NCBI GenBank assembly: GCA_012064385.1
Contig: QRDG01000133.1
Span: 119,958 to 183,957, forward strand
Length of the DNA stretch: 64,000 nucleotides
Source of the DNA: Puccinellia tenuiflora
Lineage: Eukaryota > Streptophyta > Magnoliopsida > Poales > Poaceae
Reading direction: 5' to 3'
Numbering within the stretch: position 1 is the first letter of the stretch; each line of letters opens with the position of its first letter. Shown here one piece after another: positions 1 to 10,635 of this stretch. The notes under the pieces were generated by a model that did not search any database, was not told where the DNA came from, and saw only the letters and a list, made by a program, of their open reading frames with translations. The translations under genes were made by a program, and so were the position numbers.

Positions 1-765
1 CCAAGGATAAAGCCTCGGTTTAGCTTGACTTGAGTATACCCTAAGCCAGCTCACTCATACTTTCTTCTTTTCAAATTTTGACCAAATTTGAAGAGGAAAC
101 TCAAAGTTTTTAGAAAATTGAATATATATTAAGGCGTTGGAAAATCTTTGAGATCATAGGCATACCAAGAACCTTTGGTCGAATACAATATCTAACAACA
201 TGTGTTTTGCTCGCCGACAAGCCACTACATTGGTTTTACAAATCATCGAGGTGAAGATCCATGTAGTGATATTAACATTTATAGATACCCACCTCTTCTT
301 GTTCCTTTGATAACGATGATAGTAGAAGATAGACGCAAAAGATGTAATAACTGTGTACTAGAGACATGGGATTACTTTTTCAATTGTAATTTGCTCAGCT
401 ATGTTGGAAAAGTTAGAATCTGTGATTCCCCCCTTGTTTATACCTACTCTCTTATAATTCTTAACTAGCATTTCTCTATTATAATTTGCACAATTTACTA
501 CATAACATAAGCACATAATATTATGATATATAAAATGTTCATCTTTATACAATTGTAACATCTATTGCCATAAATATATGTGTGATAAATATAACAATGT
601 AGATAAATTGTGTTATTTTATTACGATTTAGTTTGGGATACTCCCACTTTAAAATACGTACTTCACTAGACTCCTTCCAGGGTAAGCACACTTGAAGCAA
701 GTAATGGCTCTTCATAGATTTTTTTGCTGTGGTCTTCATAGAATAATTTGTGTTACATTGATGTA

Positions 766-903
766 CTCCCTCCGTTCTGAATTATGAGATATTTTGGATA
801 TTTCAATGTGGACTAGTGAATAATTACACTGAAACATGTCAACATACATGTGAACTAGAAAACTAGAACATCTTATAATTCATAATGGGGGGGGGGGGGG
901 GGG
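766..903. mobile_element. Stowaway-like MITE (block A copy), right end replaced by poly-G
   Basis: Begins CTCCCTCCGTTCTGAATTAT after a TA target and runs to TCTTATAATTCATAATG followed by 17 G (887-903) and then TA. The block C counterpart at 28965-29114 ends GGAACGGATGGAG before TA, so the right terminus here has been replaced by the G run. Insertion predates the duplication. Confidence 0.7.
887..903. repeat. Homopolymer G tract, 17 nt
   Basis: Seventeen consecutive G at the right edge of the MITE. The length may vary between reads or be affected by sequencing error. Confidence 0.9.
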
Positions 904-2069
904 TATTATTTACATTTCTATGTGTTTAGTTCCATTTTGTATCCCTAAATATTTAGGATTTTGCAGCGCGTACTCGCAAATATCTTAAAAAAAAGGTTTG
1001 AATGTTGGTTTGTTCTTGAATAATACACATTGCTAGTTTCTTGATTTCTCTAGTCAAATATGTCTTTCATGCTCACGGAGATTATACACCTAGTTGACAG
1101 CACATTCATGCCTTCCATACATGGCCTCTGAACGATCATTTGTAACGTAATATGAGAATGTGGAACACATATAGTTGCTATATCTGACGGTGTTCCGAAA
1201 ACACATCCACCCAGTACGTCATCACCGTCCATTATTTTCAGATTCGTGCTAAACTTTGCTTGCAGACATATTGCATACATGCCCTTGTATTTTATGCAAA
1301 TCATCCCACGCTCCACACTCATGAGTTATTATAAATGCTTTATGACATTTCACTCATACTTTTATAAAGGTTCCACACCTTTTATATATGTTTTATACAT
1401 GCTTTCATGAAATACCACAACGTGCGTAGTTTTGTATATGTTTAACTTTTGGTGATACCTATTGTGAAATGGTTGCGAAACTTTAATTCAAATCTGTGTG
1501 AAACCTCAACGAAATATTTATGAAACCACCCAGAGGTAGAGTTCGGGTTGATTTCTGGATGCAAATATATCGACAATCAACAATCTAAGGTGAAGTGCGG
1601 GTTGATTTCTTGAAATAGAGGGGTATCTGTGCCACTTTGTCTGAAAGCAACATGTGCCAATGTGTAACACGAATCTCAAAACTTTGGACAGTGAAGGTAT
1701 CGCCAGGACAACAATGTACATGTCAAATTTTCGCACTGGATGACGTTTTCGAGAACCATTAAGTTGTTCTCTACACAGGTGAGCAGTGATGGCGCTTGCT
1801 ATCTCTGATTTCAAGCCATCACTGATTTGCACCCATGCATCGATTAATCATTTGATCCATTCACGCATCATGGTAGATGTCAAAACATCTGCACTCAAAA
1901 GTTATTATTTTCCGTTTTGGTACAGTTGATACTGAGACGGGCCGGTCAGACGCGCGCTCAGTTCAAAAGGTGCTCTCGCATCATTTGAAACCATACTAAA
2001 TTACAGAGCTCAAATGATCTGACCCCGAAACAAGATCAGAGATACGCAAGTGTTAAAGAGAGTGAATGT

Positions 2070-2550
2070 TCAGCTCAAATCCTTGGCCGCGGCGGTGACC
2101 TTGACGGCGACGCCCTGTGCGGCATCCTTGGTGGCACCCTCAGTCGCCTCCTTTGCCTGCCCGCCGAGGTCCTGCGCCGTCTCGGTCGCCTTGCTGGCGC
2201 CGTCCTTGGTCGCATCCGCCACGCTCTCGCCGGCGGTCTTGGCGCCCTCCAAGGCACCCTCCCCGGCCGCTCCCTTCACGCTCTGGACGGCGTCGCCGGC
2301 AGCGTCTGAGGCTTTGTTATATACCTGGCGCACAAACCAAAGCAACCAGTTTAAAAATAATCAACATGGAAATGGAAGTGCAAATTTCAAGTTTATGGAT
2401 CGAAACCGCATGCACGTACTGGAGACGACATGGGAGCGGTTTGAAGCCAGAGGCGGCCCCCGCTCACAGCGCGGGAAGAGCCTTGCCGGCAGCGGTGAGC
2501 GCGGCGGCGCCAGCGCCTCCTTCGAGTAGCACGGAAGAAGAAGAAGCCAC
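2070..2550 (-). pseudogene. LEA-like COR gene copy A, pseudogene (lost start, 28-bp deletion, early stop)
   Basis: Exon 1 (2550-2420) aligns with copy C exon 1, but the start codon is GTG at 2550. After 28 codons that match copy C except Glu for Gly at position 10, a TGA falls at 2466-2464. The cause is a deletion of about 28 bp relative to copy C, between two GCGCCGTG direct repeats that still exist in C. A further 3 bp are missing before the donor. Exon 2 (2324-2070) is open: VYNKASDAAGDAVQSVKGAA to AAAKDLS, 84 codons, shorter than the 111 of copy C. Its intron is 95 bp. The only upstream in-frame ATG is followed at once by TAG. A read starting inside the intron (MLWFVRQVYNK) stays open, so a non-targeted product is conceivable but unsupported. 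The proximal promoter is not homologous to copy C. Confidence 0.85.
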
Positions 2551-3045
2551 ACCTACATATATAGCGAAGGACAAATCGAACAAGCCAACTAGGCCAGCTT
2601 GTGTTCGTGTTGTATGGGTTGATTTCTTCCTTCAACTATTAATCTACCGAATATATGTACTAAGAATATATGTCAACATTTCTGAAAAGATAGACCTATT
2701 TAGAATTTGCCGGCCCGGCCCTGAAGACGCGATGCCTGCGGGAGCACGACGACACAGCAGGGGTGGGTCGGCAAGGTTGTGTGGTGCGGCGGTGTGGCCT
2801 TCCAAACTGGTCGATCGACCGGTTTTGTGGTGCAGCAAGAGTGTAGAAAGAAGAAAAGGGAATCTTTGGTGCGGCCATGCTTGCCAGTCGAGCTCGTGCA
2901 AACCCGGCTCTCTGACTTTGAGTCACTGATGCGTGGGCCCCAGCGGTGCGGGACCCACCTGTCAATGACCAAAAGTCAGGCCAGAGTAAGTCAGAGAATC
3001 TTGTTCCCACGTGTAGGTACATGACCTGTTTTGAAATCCTCGGGA
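2551..3045. repeat. Upstream flank of copy A, end of block A
   Basis: From about 2715 to 3045 the sequence aligns with the promoter-distal flank of copy C (about 37250-37510), sharing GGTCGGCAAGGTTGTGTGGT and AGAAAAGGGAATCTTTGGTG. Between 2551 and about 2710 there is no match to the copy C proximal promoter; AT-rich sequence with a CTATATATG stretch sits there instead. The pseudogene has therefore lost the TATA/G-box part of its promoter. Confidence 0.6.
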
Positions 3046-3656
3046 AAAACGGAACGGAAAATTTCTAACTTTTTCGTGAAAAAATGGAAACGGAATAAAA
3101 ATACGAAATTGTAATTTTACGGAGCGGAAATGGAAACGGATTTTTTATGCGGAAAAGGAAACGAAAACAAAAATTCCGTTTCCGACAATATGGACTTTTC
3201 CTTTTTTGCTACGATGTAGCCTAGGCCAAAAAGAGTAAAGTCTAATTTCAACCTTAAACTCGTAGTGGGTAGTGAAATCTAACCCCAGACTCCAAATCCC
3301 TTAAGTTGACACCCTCAACTTATCGATCCCAGGACATGTTTTTCAGTCTGAACCGAGCAGCGGCGCAACAAAGCACCGCACAATCCTAGCCGTGGCGGCG
3401 ACAGGACAGGACAGAGCACGCGCCGGGCAGGCTGATGCCTCTGTCAAATCGACGGTGCTTGGGTTGCAGCAGGAGCCTCCCGCTAGTTGTAGCGGTGGGC
3501 GGTGAGCCAGTGACAGACGCACGGCTCGGCCCGAGCGGCAACCGGCCGGAGAGCGCGGCACGGCCGACGGCCTGAAAAACAGCAGTCAGCACATGACGGG
3601 AGCCTCAGCCAGGGTTGGTGCAGGCGAGAAGGGCGGTGGGCAGCTGTCATGCCCAA
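3046..3656. other. Intergenic: GGAAACGGAA-rich stretch, then GC-rich DNA
   Basis: 3050-3200 holds many imperfect GGAAACGGA-type units. Around 3235-3260 AGTAAAGTCTAATTTCAACC resembles the edge of a Mutator-type terminal repeat, but no inverted partner is seen. 3340-3656 is GC-rich without a recognised gene. Confidence 0.4.
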
Positions 3657-4287
3657 GGGTCCTCCTATTCTACGCTCGACGCGCTGCTTAGCGCAGCGAC
3701 GCGTCCAGGTCGTCTTCCTCCTCCCGCCCCCCGTCCCCTGCCTCCAACGCCGGCCGACCGCGTCCCACCTTCGATCCCCCCGCCTCCAACGCCGGCCGAC
3801 CGCCTGCTGCCGCCACCCGCGGCCGGCCCCGCTCCCGCGGCGCCTCGCCGCCCCGCCCTCCTCGATCCCTAACCCACCGCCGGTCCGCCGCCACCCCCGA
3901 CATCCCTCTAACCCCCCCGGTGAACCCCACCACCTGAACCCTAAAGCTCGTCGCCGGCGAGCTCGCATCACTCCTCTGCACCGCACCCGACCCCCACCCC
4001 ACCCCCCTCCTTAAGTTTCTTCCTCGCCTCCGCCGGCGATGCCGCGGCCCGCCGCGTCGTCCCCGTCTCCGGCGAGGTCCTGGCCTCACCTCCGCCGGGG
4101 CGACGCGGCCAGCCGCGTCGACCCCGTCGTCGGTGAGTGTGGCGCCGTCGTCCTCTCCATCTTCTTCCTCTCCTCTGGTTCTTCCTCTCGAGATGTAAAC
4201 GGGCCAGGCCCATAACAGCGATAGTGAAGGGAGAGGGATACGCGTTTTGGTGCTAAGCTACGCAACGAGCGTAGAATAGGATTTGCC
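3657..4287. mobile_element. Non-autonomous Mutator-like element carrying GC-rich gene-like sequence (Pack-MULE-like)
   Basis: A perfect 9-bp TSD, CATGCCCAA, lies at 3648-3656 and 4288-4296. The ends match as inverted repeats of roughly 45-60 bp: left CCTATTCTACGCTCGACGCG, right (reverse complement) CCTATTCTACGCTCGTTGCG. The interior is over 70% G+C by eye, unlike a MITE, and contains a 26-bp-scale tandem duplication (CGCCTCCAACGCCGGCCGAC twice, about 3740-3800). It also contains an ATG at 4039 opening a frame (MPRPAASSPSPARSWPHLRR) that ends at a GTGAGT splice-donor-like site at 4133. Rice and other grasses carry many MULEs with captured gene pieces; I cannot name the source gene. Confidence 0.72.
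4039..4132 (+). pseudogene. Possible captured exon fragment inside the Pack-MULE-like element
   Basis: An ATG-led frame of 31 codons ending at a GTGAGT donor consensus, with a Pro/Ala/Ser/Arg-rich start typical of grass first exons. No downstream exon is visible before the terminal repeat. The parent gene is not recognised. Confidence 0.3.
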
Positions 4288-4296
4288 CATGCCCAA

Positions 4297-4972
4297 GGGT
4301 CATGCCGGCACTCCTTCCTTAGGCTTTACTTCAGAACGGTGTGTGGGCTGTGGGCTTGGCCCAACTACAGGAGATTAGATCCATGCTTATATACGAGGAG
4401 ACCAGCACACGGAAAAGGGATCGAAGAAATGAATCGTCTCGAGCTTCTCATCTCCTTGCTCCAGTTCCTCTTCTCCCCCGCTACTGTATCTCACCCCATT
4501 GCTTGCTTCTGATGTCCCATCTCCATGCTTGCTGATCTCTCACCTTTGATTCCCTCCTTGTATCCGGAACTCATGGTTTGATTGTAACCACAAACAATCA
4601 TTATCAATCTTATCCAGTGTTTGTATCCACCAATTTGTAGTCCAACCCCTGGTCGATTCGTGTGATTTAGCGGTGTGCGTATCGATTTGTTGTGTGCTCA
4701 TCTTGGGACATGACAGCAGCGCGTGGGTTACTAGAGCCCGGCGATGCACGGCCGGCGACGGCGACTACTAGCGGAGCATCTCCCGAAATGAACTGGAGTC
4801 GTGCATCACGAAAAGTCCCACGACTCCCGCTGCGCATCCACTTGGCCACGCTGCCGCGCAAGTAGTGGTGGCAGTGCGAGCTGCGAGGTGGTCCCGGCGT
4901 GACCGCGCGCCCAATGCAGGAGCTGGCCGCCGGGCGCCGGCTAATGGCTAATCCCGGTCTAGCGTTGCGTGC
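4297..4972. other. Intergenic, no recognised gene
   Basis: Contains a TATA-like CTTATATACG near 4385, a pyrimidine-rich leader-like stretch (4440-4560) and a GC-rich part (4740-4960). This could be remnant LTR or leader sequence from an older retroelement. No supported coding frame. Confidence 0.3.
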
Positions 4973-5122
4973 TGTTAGACCTTGTATTTAGTCTGTATAG
5001 CTTCAGTGTATTTATATCTGTATTTGTAATCCTGTATTGTAATCCTGTATACGACTATATATATATGAGATAGGCCACGCATTGTTGCGTTGAGCCGGTT
5101 GCCCAAAGTCCTATCTCTCACA
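4973..5122 (+). repeat. Copia 5' LTR
   Basis: TG...CA termini, 150 bp, with the primer-binding site immediately after. A TATA-like tract at about 5055-5070 would be the element's own promoter. Confidence 0.8.
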
Positions 5123-5148
5123 TGGTATCAGACTAGGGTTTCCAAAAC

Positions 5149-8100
5149 ATGTCTTCCGCCGCCGCCACAAACTCAACTTCCGTCGCGGCTACCTCAGGCT
5201 TGCTTCCGCCGTCCCTTGCTACGCTCCTTGCAGCGACCAGCAGCATGGCTGCTTCCTCCTCTGTGTTCCCCATCGGCACGCTCTCCGTCGGCTCGGCGTT
5301 CTCTTCGCCGTCTCCGTCGCTTCACCGAGGCTCGGGTGGCCTCCCCTTTGCATCGCTGCCGCCCGCCCCAGCTGCTCTCACGGTCTCCACGGCCGTGGCC
5401 ACATCGTCTGCTCTGGCTGCTCCGTCCGAAGCCGTTCACCATGGCGATCTCCCTGTCTCCGACGCGGCGCCCGGCCCGTTTCACTTTGCTCATCTGATCA
5501 CGGTTCGGCTGACGCCCGACAACTATCTGTACTGGCGTGCCCAGCTCCTGCCGCTTCTCCGCAGCCGTCATCTGGAGGGGTACGTCGACGGGTCGTTCCC
5601 GTGTCCGTCGGCGACAGTTCCAGCGGTCACCGCAACTGGCGTTCGGGTCTCTGCGCCCAACCCTGCACATCGCGCCTGGATCGCGCAGGACCAGGCGATC
5701 CTCTCCGCGCTGCAAACTTCTCTCACTGAGGGAGTTGTTGGCCTATGTCTTCGCTGCCTCGTCTCTCGACGCCTGGACGACCCTCGCCAACAGCTTCGCC
5801 TCCGAGTCCACTGCCCATTCCATGGCCATCCGTCGGCAGCTCGGGGAGGAGCGCAAAAACGACCAGACCGCCACGGTCTTCTTCAACAAGGTGAAAGCCC
5901 TTGCGGACACGCTGGCGTCCATCAGCCAGCCCTTGCGCGACGAGGAATTCTCCTCGTACATCCTCCACGGCCTTGATCGGGAGTATGATTCGCTCGCTGA
6001 AGCAGTCATTGGCGCTCGGCCACCAATGACTCTGCGTGAGCTCCACGGACGCCTTCTGAGCACGGAACAACGTGTGGAGTCTCGCCGCTCCGTGTCTGCT
6101 CACTCCGACATGGCAGCCAATGCGGCGTCTCGCGGTGGCGGTGGTTACCGTCTGACCGCCCCTCGTCCGCCTCCTGCTGCACCTTCTGTGCTTGGTGGTG
6201 GCAAGCAGACACCGCCGACGCCTCAGCAGCAGCCGTACCAACAGCGCCCGCCCGGCTACAACAACAATACGGGTGGGCGGCGTGGTGGTCAGCGCCCCAC
6301 ATGTCAACTCTGTGGCATAGAGGGTCATCTCGCGTCCAAATGCCATCGTCGCTTCAAGCGCGACTTCCTCGGCATCGGCAACGACAGTCGCGGCAACGAG
6401 CGACAAGCTGCTATGGCTACACAGGGTCCCTTCCCTGGCTACACCCCGTCCTACCCTGTTGATCACACCTGGTACATGGACACGGGTGCCACGGATCATC
6501 TGACGGGAGACCCTGGCAAGATGAACTCCCACGAGCCCTACCACGGCCATGACAAGGTCCACACCGCAGATGGGTCAGGTATGCACATCGCTCATGTTGG
6601 TCAGGCATCACTTCTCACTCATTCATCTCGCACACTTCATCTTCGTGATGTCCTCCATGTTCCTTCAGTCACTCGCAATTTATTGTCTGTTCCTAAGCTT
6701 ACCCTTGACAACAATGTTTTGGTTGAATTTCACCCGTTTCATTTTTTTGTTAAGGATCGAGCAACACGGGACGTACTCCTTAGAGGTCGATACTGTCGGG
6801 GGCTGTATGCTTTGGATGCGGGTTACCAGGCTTTCAGTGGTGTTCGCACTTCGTCTTCTCATTGGCATTCGCGTCTTGGTCACCCCGGCTTCTCCGATAG
6901 TGAGTCATGTCCTCCATAGGCATGATCTCCCCACTTTATCTAGTCAGAATAAGTTAGCAGTGTGTGATGCTTGTCAACAAGGGAAGAGTCATCAACTCCC
7001 ATTTGTTTCCTCGAGTCGAGTTGTTAAAAACCCATTAGAAATTATTTATTCCGATGTGTGGGGCCCTGCAGTGGTCATAATTATTATGTCAGTTTCATTG
7101 ATGCTTACAGTCGCTTTACCTGGTTATATCTCCTTAAGCGCAAATCTGATGTGTTTGATATGTTCGTAAAATTTCAATTGCATGTCGAACGTCTCCTTAA
7201 GCATAAAATTGTTCATGTACAATCTGATTAGGGGGACTAGTACCGCAACCTCAACACTTTTTTCCAAAGCTTGGGATTTCACATCATGTCTCTTGTCCAC
7301 ATACACATCAGCAGAACGGTGCCGCTGAACTCAAACACCGTCATATAGTTGAAACTGGTCTCACATTACTTGCTCATGCGTCTATTCCTTTTCGCTTTTG
7401 GAGTGATGCTTTCTCGACAACCTGTTTTTTGATTAATAGGCTACCTACTCGTGTCATCAATATGAAATCCCACTCGAGCGTCTCTTTCAGGAGCTTCCAT
7501 ATTATATGTTTCTTAAGGTTTTTGGTTGTGCGTGTTGGCCTCACCTTCGGCCCTACAATAATCATAAGCTTGAGTTTCGTTCCAAAAAGTGTGTCTTTCT
7601 TGGCTATAGCTCCCTCCACAAAGGTTACAAGTGTCTTCACGTTCCCACTAACAGAGTTTATATTTCTCGTGATGTCGTGTTTGACGAAAACTTGTTTCCT
7701 TTTGCTGCATTGACATCCTCTACACATGTGTCACCACAAATACAGTCATCTCCTGTGTCGCCTGATCATTTTGAGGATGTTGCCTATTCCCCTGTGTTGT
7801 TACCTAACCATGGTGCAGGTATTGGTTGCGGTGCACGACTCCAGTTACTCGACGTCGCCGAGCCCCCAGTGGTGCCTCACGTCGATCAGCGCTGCATGCC
7901 TCCTGCAGCCTCCTCGTCGATCGCGCCAGGCACGCTGCCTGCGCATGCGTCGACCTCCTCGGCCCAGCCTGGCTCTCGGCCCAGCACGCCTCCGGCCACC
8001 TCACCTGGGCCGCCATCTCCCGTGCGGGCACCTGCTACTATTGCCTCGCCACACGACTCGCCAGCTGGGCCTCCATCACCAGGGGCATCTCCTGGTCATG

Positions 8101-8663
8101 TGCCTGGGTCGCCCTCGTCTCCGGCCTTACACGACTCGGCATCACCCTCGGCGCCTCCATCGCCCCATGTCGCACCACCTGCGCCCCCACGAGTCCATAC
8201 TCGCAGTCGCAGTGGAACGTCAAGCCTCGCACCCGCACAGATGGCACTGTTGCTTGGCTAGCTGTGTGCATGTCCCAAGCAGAGACTGATCCTACAGCCG
8301 AGCCTCGCCATTATCAGGCTGCTATGAGCATTCCCCACTGGTGCGCTGCTATGGAGCTTGAGTTTCAGGCTCTTCGTCAGAATGGCACCTGGCGCCTGGT
8401 TTCCTCCTCGTCCTGGTGTCAACATTATTGACTCCAAGTGGGTCTTCAAGGTAAAGAAGCATGCAGATGGATCTATTGAGCGCTACAAAGCGCGACTGGT
8501 TGCTAAAGGCTTCAAACAACGGTATGGTCTTGACTATGAGGATACTTTCAGTCCTGTCGTCAAGCCAACCACTATTCGTCTTCTCCTCTCCTTGGCTGTT
8601 ACCAGAGGTTGGTCTCTTCGTCAGTTGGATGTTCAGAATGACTTCCTGCATGGTGTTTTGGAG
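5149..8663 (+). pseudogene. Copia gag-pol remnant with frameshifts and stops
   Basis: ATG at 5149. A gag region with the UBN2-like stretch (LTPDNYLYWRAQLLPLL) shifts frame near 5735. A CCHC knuckle (CQLCGIEGHLASKC) lies near 6302, the aspartic protease motif (WYMDTGATDHLTGD) near 6472, and the pre-integrase HWHSRLGHPGF near 6865. Another shift occurs near 6890. Integrase follows (CDACQQGKSHQLPF; SDVWGPA; catalytic Glu in NGAAELKHRH) with in-frame stops around 7228-7240. The reverse transcriptase N-terminal part (SKWVFKVKKHADGSIERYKA) lies near 8430 and ends at 8663. At least two frameshifts and several stops mean no functional polyprotein. Confidence 0.88.
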
Positions 8664-8664
8664 N

Positions 8665-9520
8665 AACCCCTCTCAATGAATAGACATGGTGGCCATTTTG
8701 ACCGTCTATTCAAAAAGTCAAAGAAGTGAAAAAATACTCAAAAAAAGTAATCCTTTGGCATGGAGTCCTTTTATGTGTACTAGTTGCTAGAAAAAATGAT
8801 AAACTTGATTTTTGACAAAAGTTTCGAAAGAATCCTTCATAAAAAGGTCTATCATCTATAAACATATATATGTTTCAAGCCAAACGACCAAGATATGACC
8901 ATTCCCGTGACATAGTTTGTGATGATGTGCCCATATTTGGCACATAGGTGTATCTTGGTATGATAAACAATGTTACCGAACAAAGTTTTTTCGAATTATT
9001 TTTCTAAATATCATTTTTCATTTTTTAAGCACAAAAAATGGCTTTTTTATGAAGCAAGTACAAAAAATATGGTGCAAAAATGCACCAATCCAATTTTCAC
9101 ACAAAGTAGTCCATATTTGATGGATAACCCATAAATATTAGGAATTTTCACGATTTCTACCTAATTTCGCACATTTAAATGACCTTATGTTGATTTTCCG
9201 AAAGTAATTCAAATTTGAACTACAAGTGTGTGATAGTTTGCTCTAAATTTTTTCCTAAAATCATTTTAAGATACACAAGTAGTGATTGTTTCACAGAACC
9301 GTCGATAGTTTTAAAAAATTCAACCCCTCTCAATGAATAGACATGGTGGCCATTTTGACTATTTTTTTCAAAAAAGCCAAAGAAAGTGAAAAAATGCACA
9401 AAAAAATTAATCCTTTGGCATGGAATCTTTTCATGTGTACTAGTTGCTAGTAAAAATAATAAACTTGTTTTTTAACAAAATTTTCAAGAGAATCCTAATT
9501 TCGCACATTGCAAACACATG
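8665..9520. repeat. Satellite-like repeat with ~660-bp period, about 1.3 units
   Basis: AACCCCTCTCAATGAATAGA at 8665 recurs at about 9325, followed by about 180 bp of close similarity (TGGTGGCCATTTTGAC, CCTTTGGCATGGA, GTGTACTAGTTGCTAG). The second copy then jumps to the CCTAATTTCGCACATT phrase of the first unit (about 9160), so it is internally deleted. AT-rich and non-coding. It resembles tandem satellite DNA but could be part of a larger transposon; family not recognised. Confidence 0.6.
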
Positions 9521-10369
9521 GTAAAGAATCCTTGCGTTCTAATTGGTTGGGAGGAGTTTCACGCGGATCGCGTCTCTGAGCCGTTAGATCTTGCAGGATC
9601 CAATGGTTAAATCGGTCCGTGGAACCCCTCCCTCTCTCTCCTTCTTATCCCCTCCCTCTCTCTCCTTCTCTGCTCCACACGGACGACGATGCTTGGCGGC
9701 GGCGACGGGATGATGCCCACCAGCCACGAAGACGACGCTGGCCTCCACCACGGAGTCGCTCCAGCTCTGGTGCGGCGGCTAGCACTCCAGGTAGGACGTC
9801 CTCCGCCGCGACGCCCTGGCCCTCCGCTCGCTGCTCTCCGTGGAGTCCTACTCCAGGTCGGACGTCCTCCGCCGCGACGCCCGGAGCCCGTGTCGGCGCC
9901 GCTCACCGCGCCGCACGGGACGCCCTCGACGTGCGGGACGACTCTTGCGGCGGCTCGTTCCCCACCGATGGAGCAGCTCATCTCGGAGCGGTGCGACCGA
10001 AGGCGACCGGCCGGGCGGCGAGGATGCGGGGATGAAGGCGACGGCGGGCCACCGCGGCTGGCGCACGGGGCGGCGGCGGCGCACCGCGCGTCATGGATGT
10101 AGGGGACCGTGGACCACCGCGGCTGGCGCATCACGGCGTCGGCAGCGCACTGCGCGTCGGGGACCACACCCAGCAGGCCAGGGTGCGACGCACCGTGGAG
10201 AGGATGGCTCAGCTCCGGCCATTCTTCGACATTGCCGTGGCTTCCTCGAGCTCCCCCTTGCGCCGGCCACACAACGTTCTTCTTCCACGTCGTCGTTGCC
10301 CGACGGCGCTGACCTCCGATGTGTGGCTACAACAAGCCGCTGTCGGTGGCGATTTTTTTAAATTCACAT
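9521..10369. other. GC-rich sequence with internal duplication, probably interior of a CACTA element
   Basis: A pyrimidine-rich leader (CCCTCCCTCTCTCTCCTTCT-like, twice) precedes an ATG at 9689. A phrase encoding YSRSDVLRRDA or similar is duplicated at about 60-bp spacing (CGGACGTCCTCCGCCGCGAC near 9795 and 9858). Open frames exist in several phases because of base composition. It may be a host gene fragment captured by the CACTA element whose end follows; source not recognised. Confidence 0.35.
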
Positions 10370-10635
10370 TATCATCTTTGCCGAGTATCAACATAAGCAC
10401 TCGGCAAACCCAAACGATGCGTTACAGTTCCGTTTGCATCGTTTTCCTGTTAATTCACTTTTCTTTGCCGAGTGGGCAATAAAACACTCGGTGAATTCTT
10501 TGCCGTGTATATCGACAAAAAGCACTCGGCGAAGATTCTTCGCCGAGTGCCACACTCGGCGAAGGCTTCGCCGAGTTGGATTCCGGCCTTCGCCGAGTAT
10601 TTTGACCACCCGGCGAAGATGCATTTTCCCGTAGT
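10370..10635. mobile_element. CACTA (En/Spm-like) right terminus with subterminal repeats
   Basis: Multiple direct and inverted copies of TTTGCCGAGTG / CACTCGGCGAAG, the usual subterminal motif of grass CACTA elements, end at GCATTTTCCCGTAGTA. The reverse complement, TACTACGGGAAAATGC, is the CACTA terminal repeat with C changed to T at the outer base. No left terminus is found in the window upstream, so the element is truncated. Confidence 0.72.

Larger units (their letters stand above)
1..2069. repeat. 3' flank of copy A, left part of a direct segmental duplication (block A)
   Basis: This stretch is co-linear with 28203-30232 plus 36195-36475 and runs off the left edge of the window. Shared landmarks include the opening AAGGATA...TTTAGCTTG, the MITE at 766-903, and the phrase ending TTTTCGAGAACCAT that abuts the retrotransposon in block C. 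Short open frames here (around 202-468 and 1050-1322) have diverged counterparts in block C with different stops and indels, which does not look like selection on protein. I recognise no gene. The last 100 bases before the LEA stop are conserved in all three blocks and probably include the 3' UTR. Confidence 0.7.
4973..8663 (+). mobile_element. Decayed Copia-superfamily LTR retrotransposon, truncated in the reverse transcriptase
   Basis: A 150-bp 5' LTR (4973-5122) starts TGTTAGACC, ends CTCTCACA and holds a TATATATATA stretch. It is followed by a primer-binding site TGGTATCAGA (5123) complementary to initiator tRNA-Met. The interior reads gag, protease, integrase, reverse transcriptase, the Copia order. 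It stops inside the reverse transcriptase at 8663, next to the ambiguous base at 8664 and a satellite-like repeat; no 3' LTR is seen. The very short LTR is unusual for Copia elements of this size. Confidence 0.9.

Noticed and set aside
202..468. 88-codon frame near the left edge and its counterpart at 28387-28665
   Set aside because: The paralogous blocks differ by frameshifting indels and stops; no domain recognised.
3483..4089. Arg-rich minus-strand frames of 133-167 codons
   Set aside because: Span the TSD and terminal repeat of the Pack-MULE-like element; composition artefacts.
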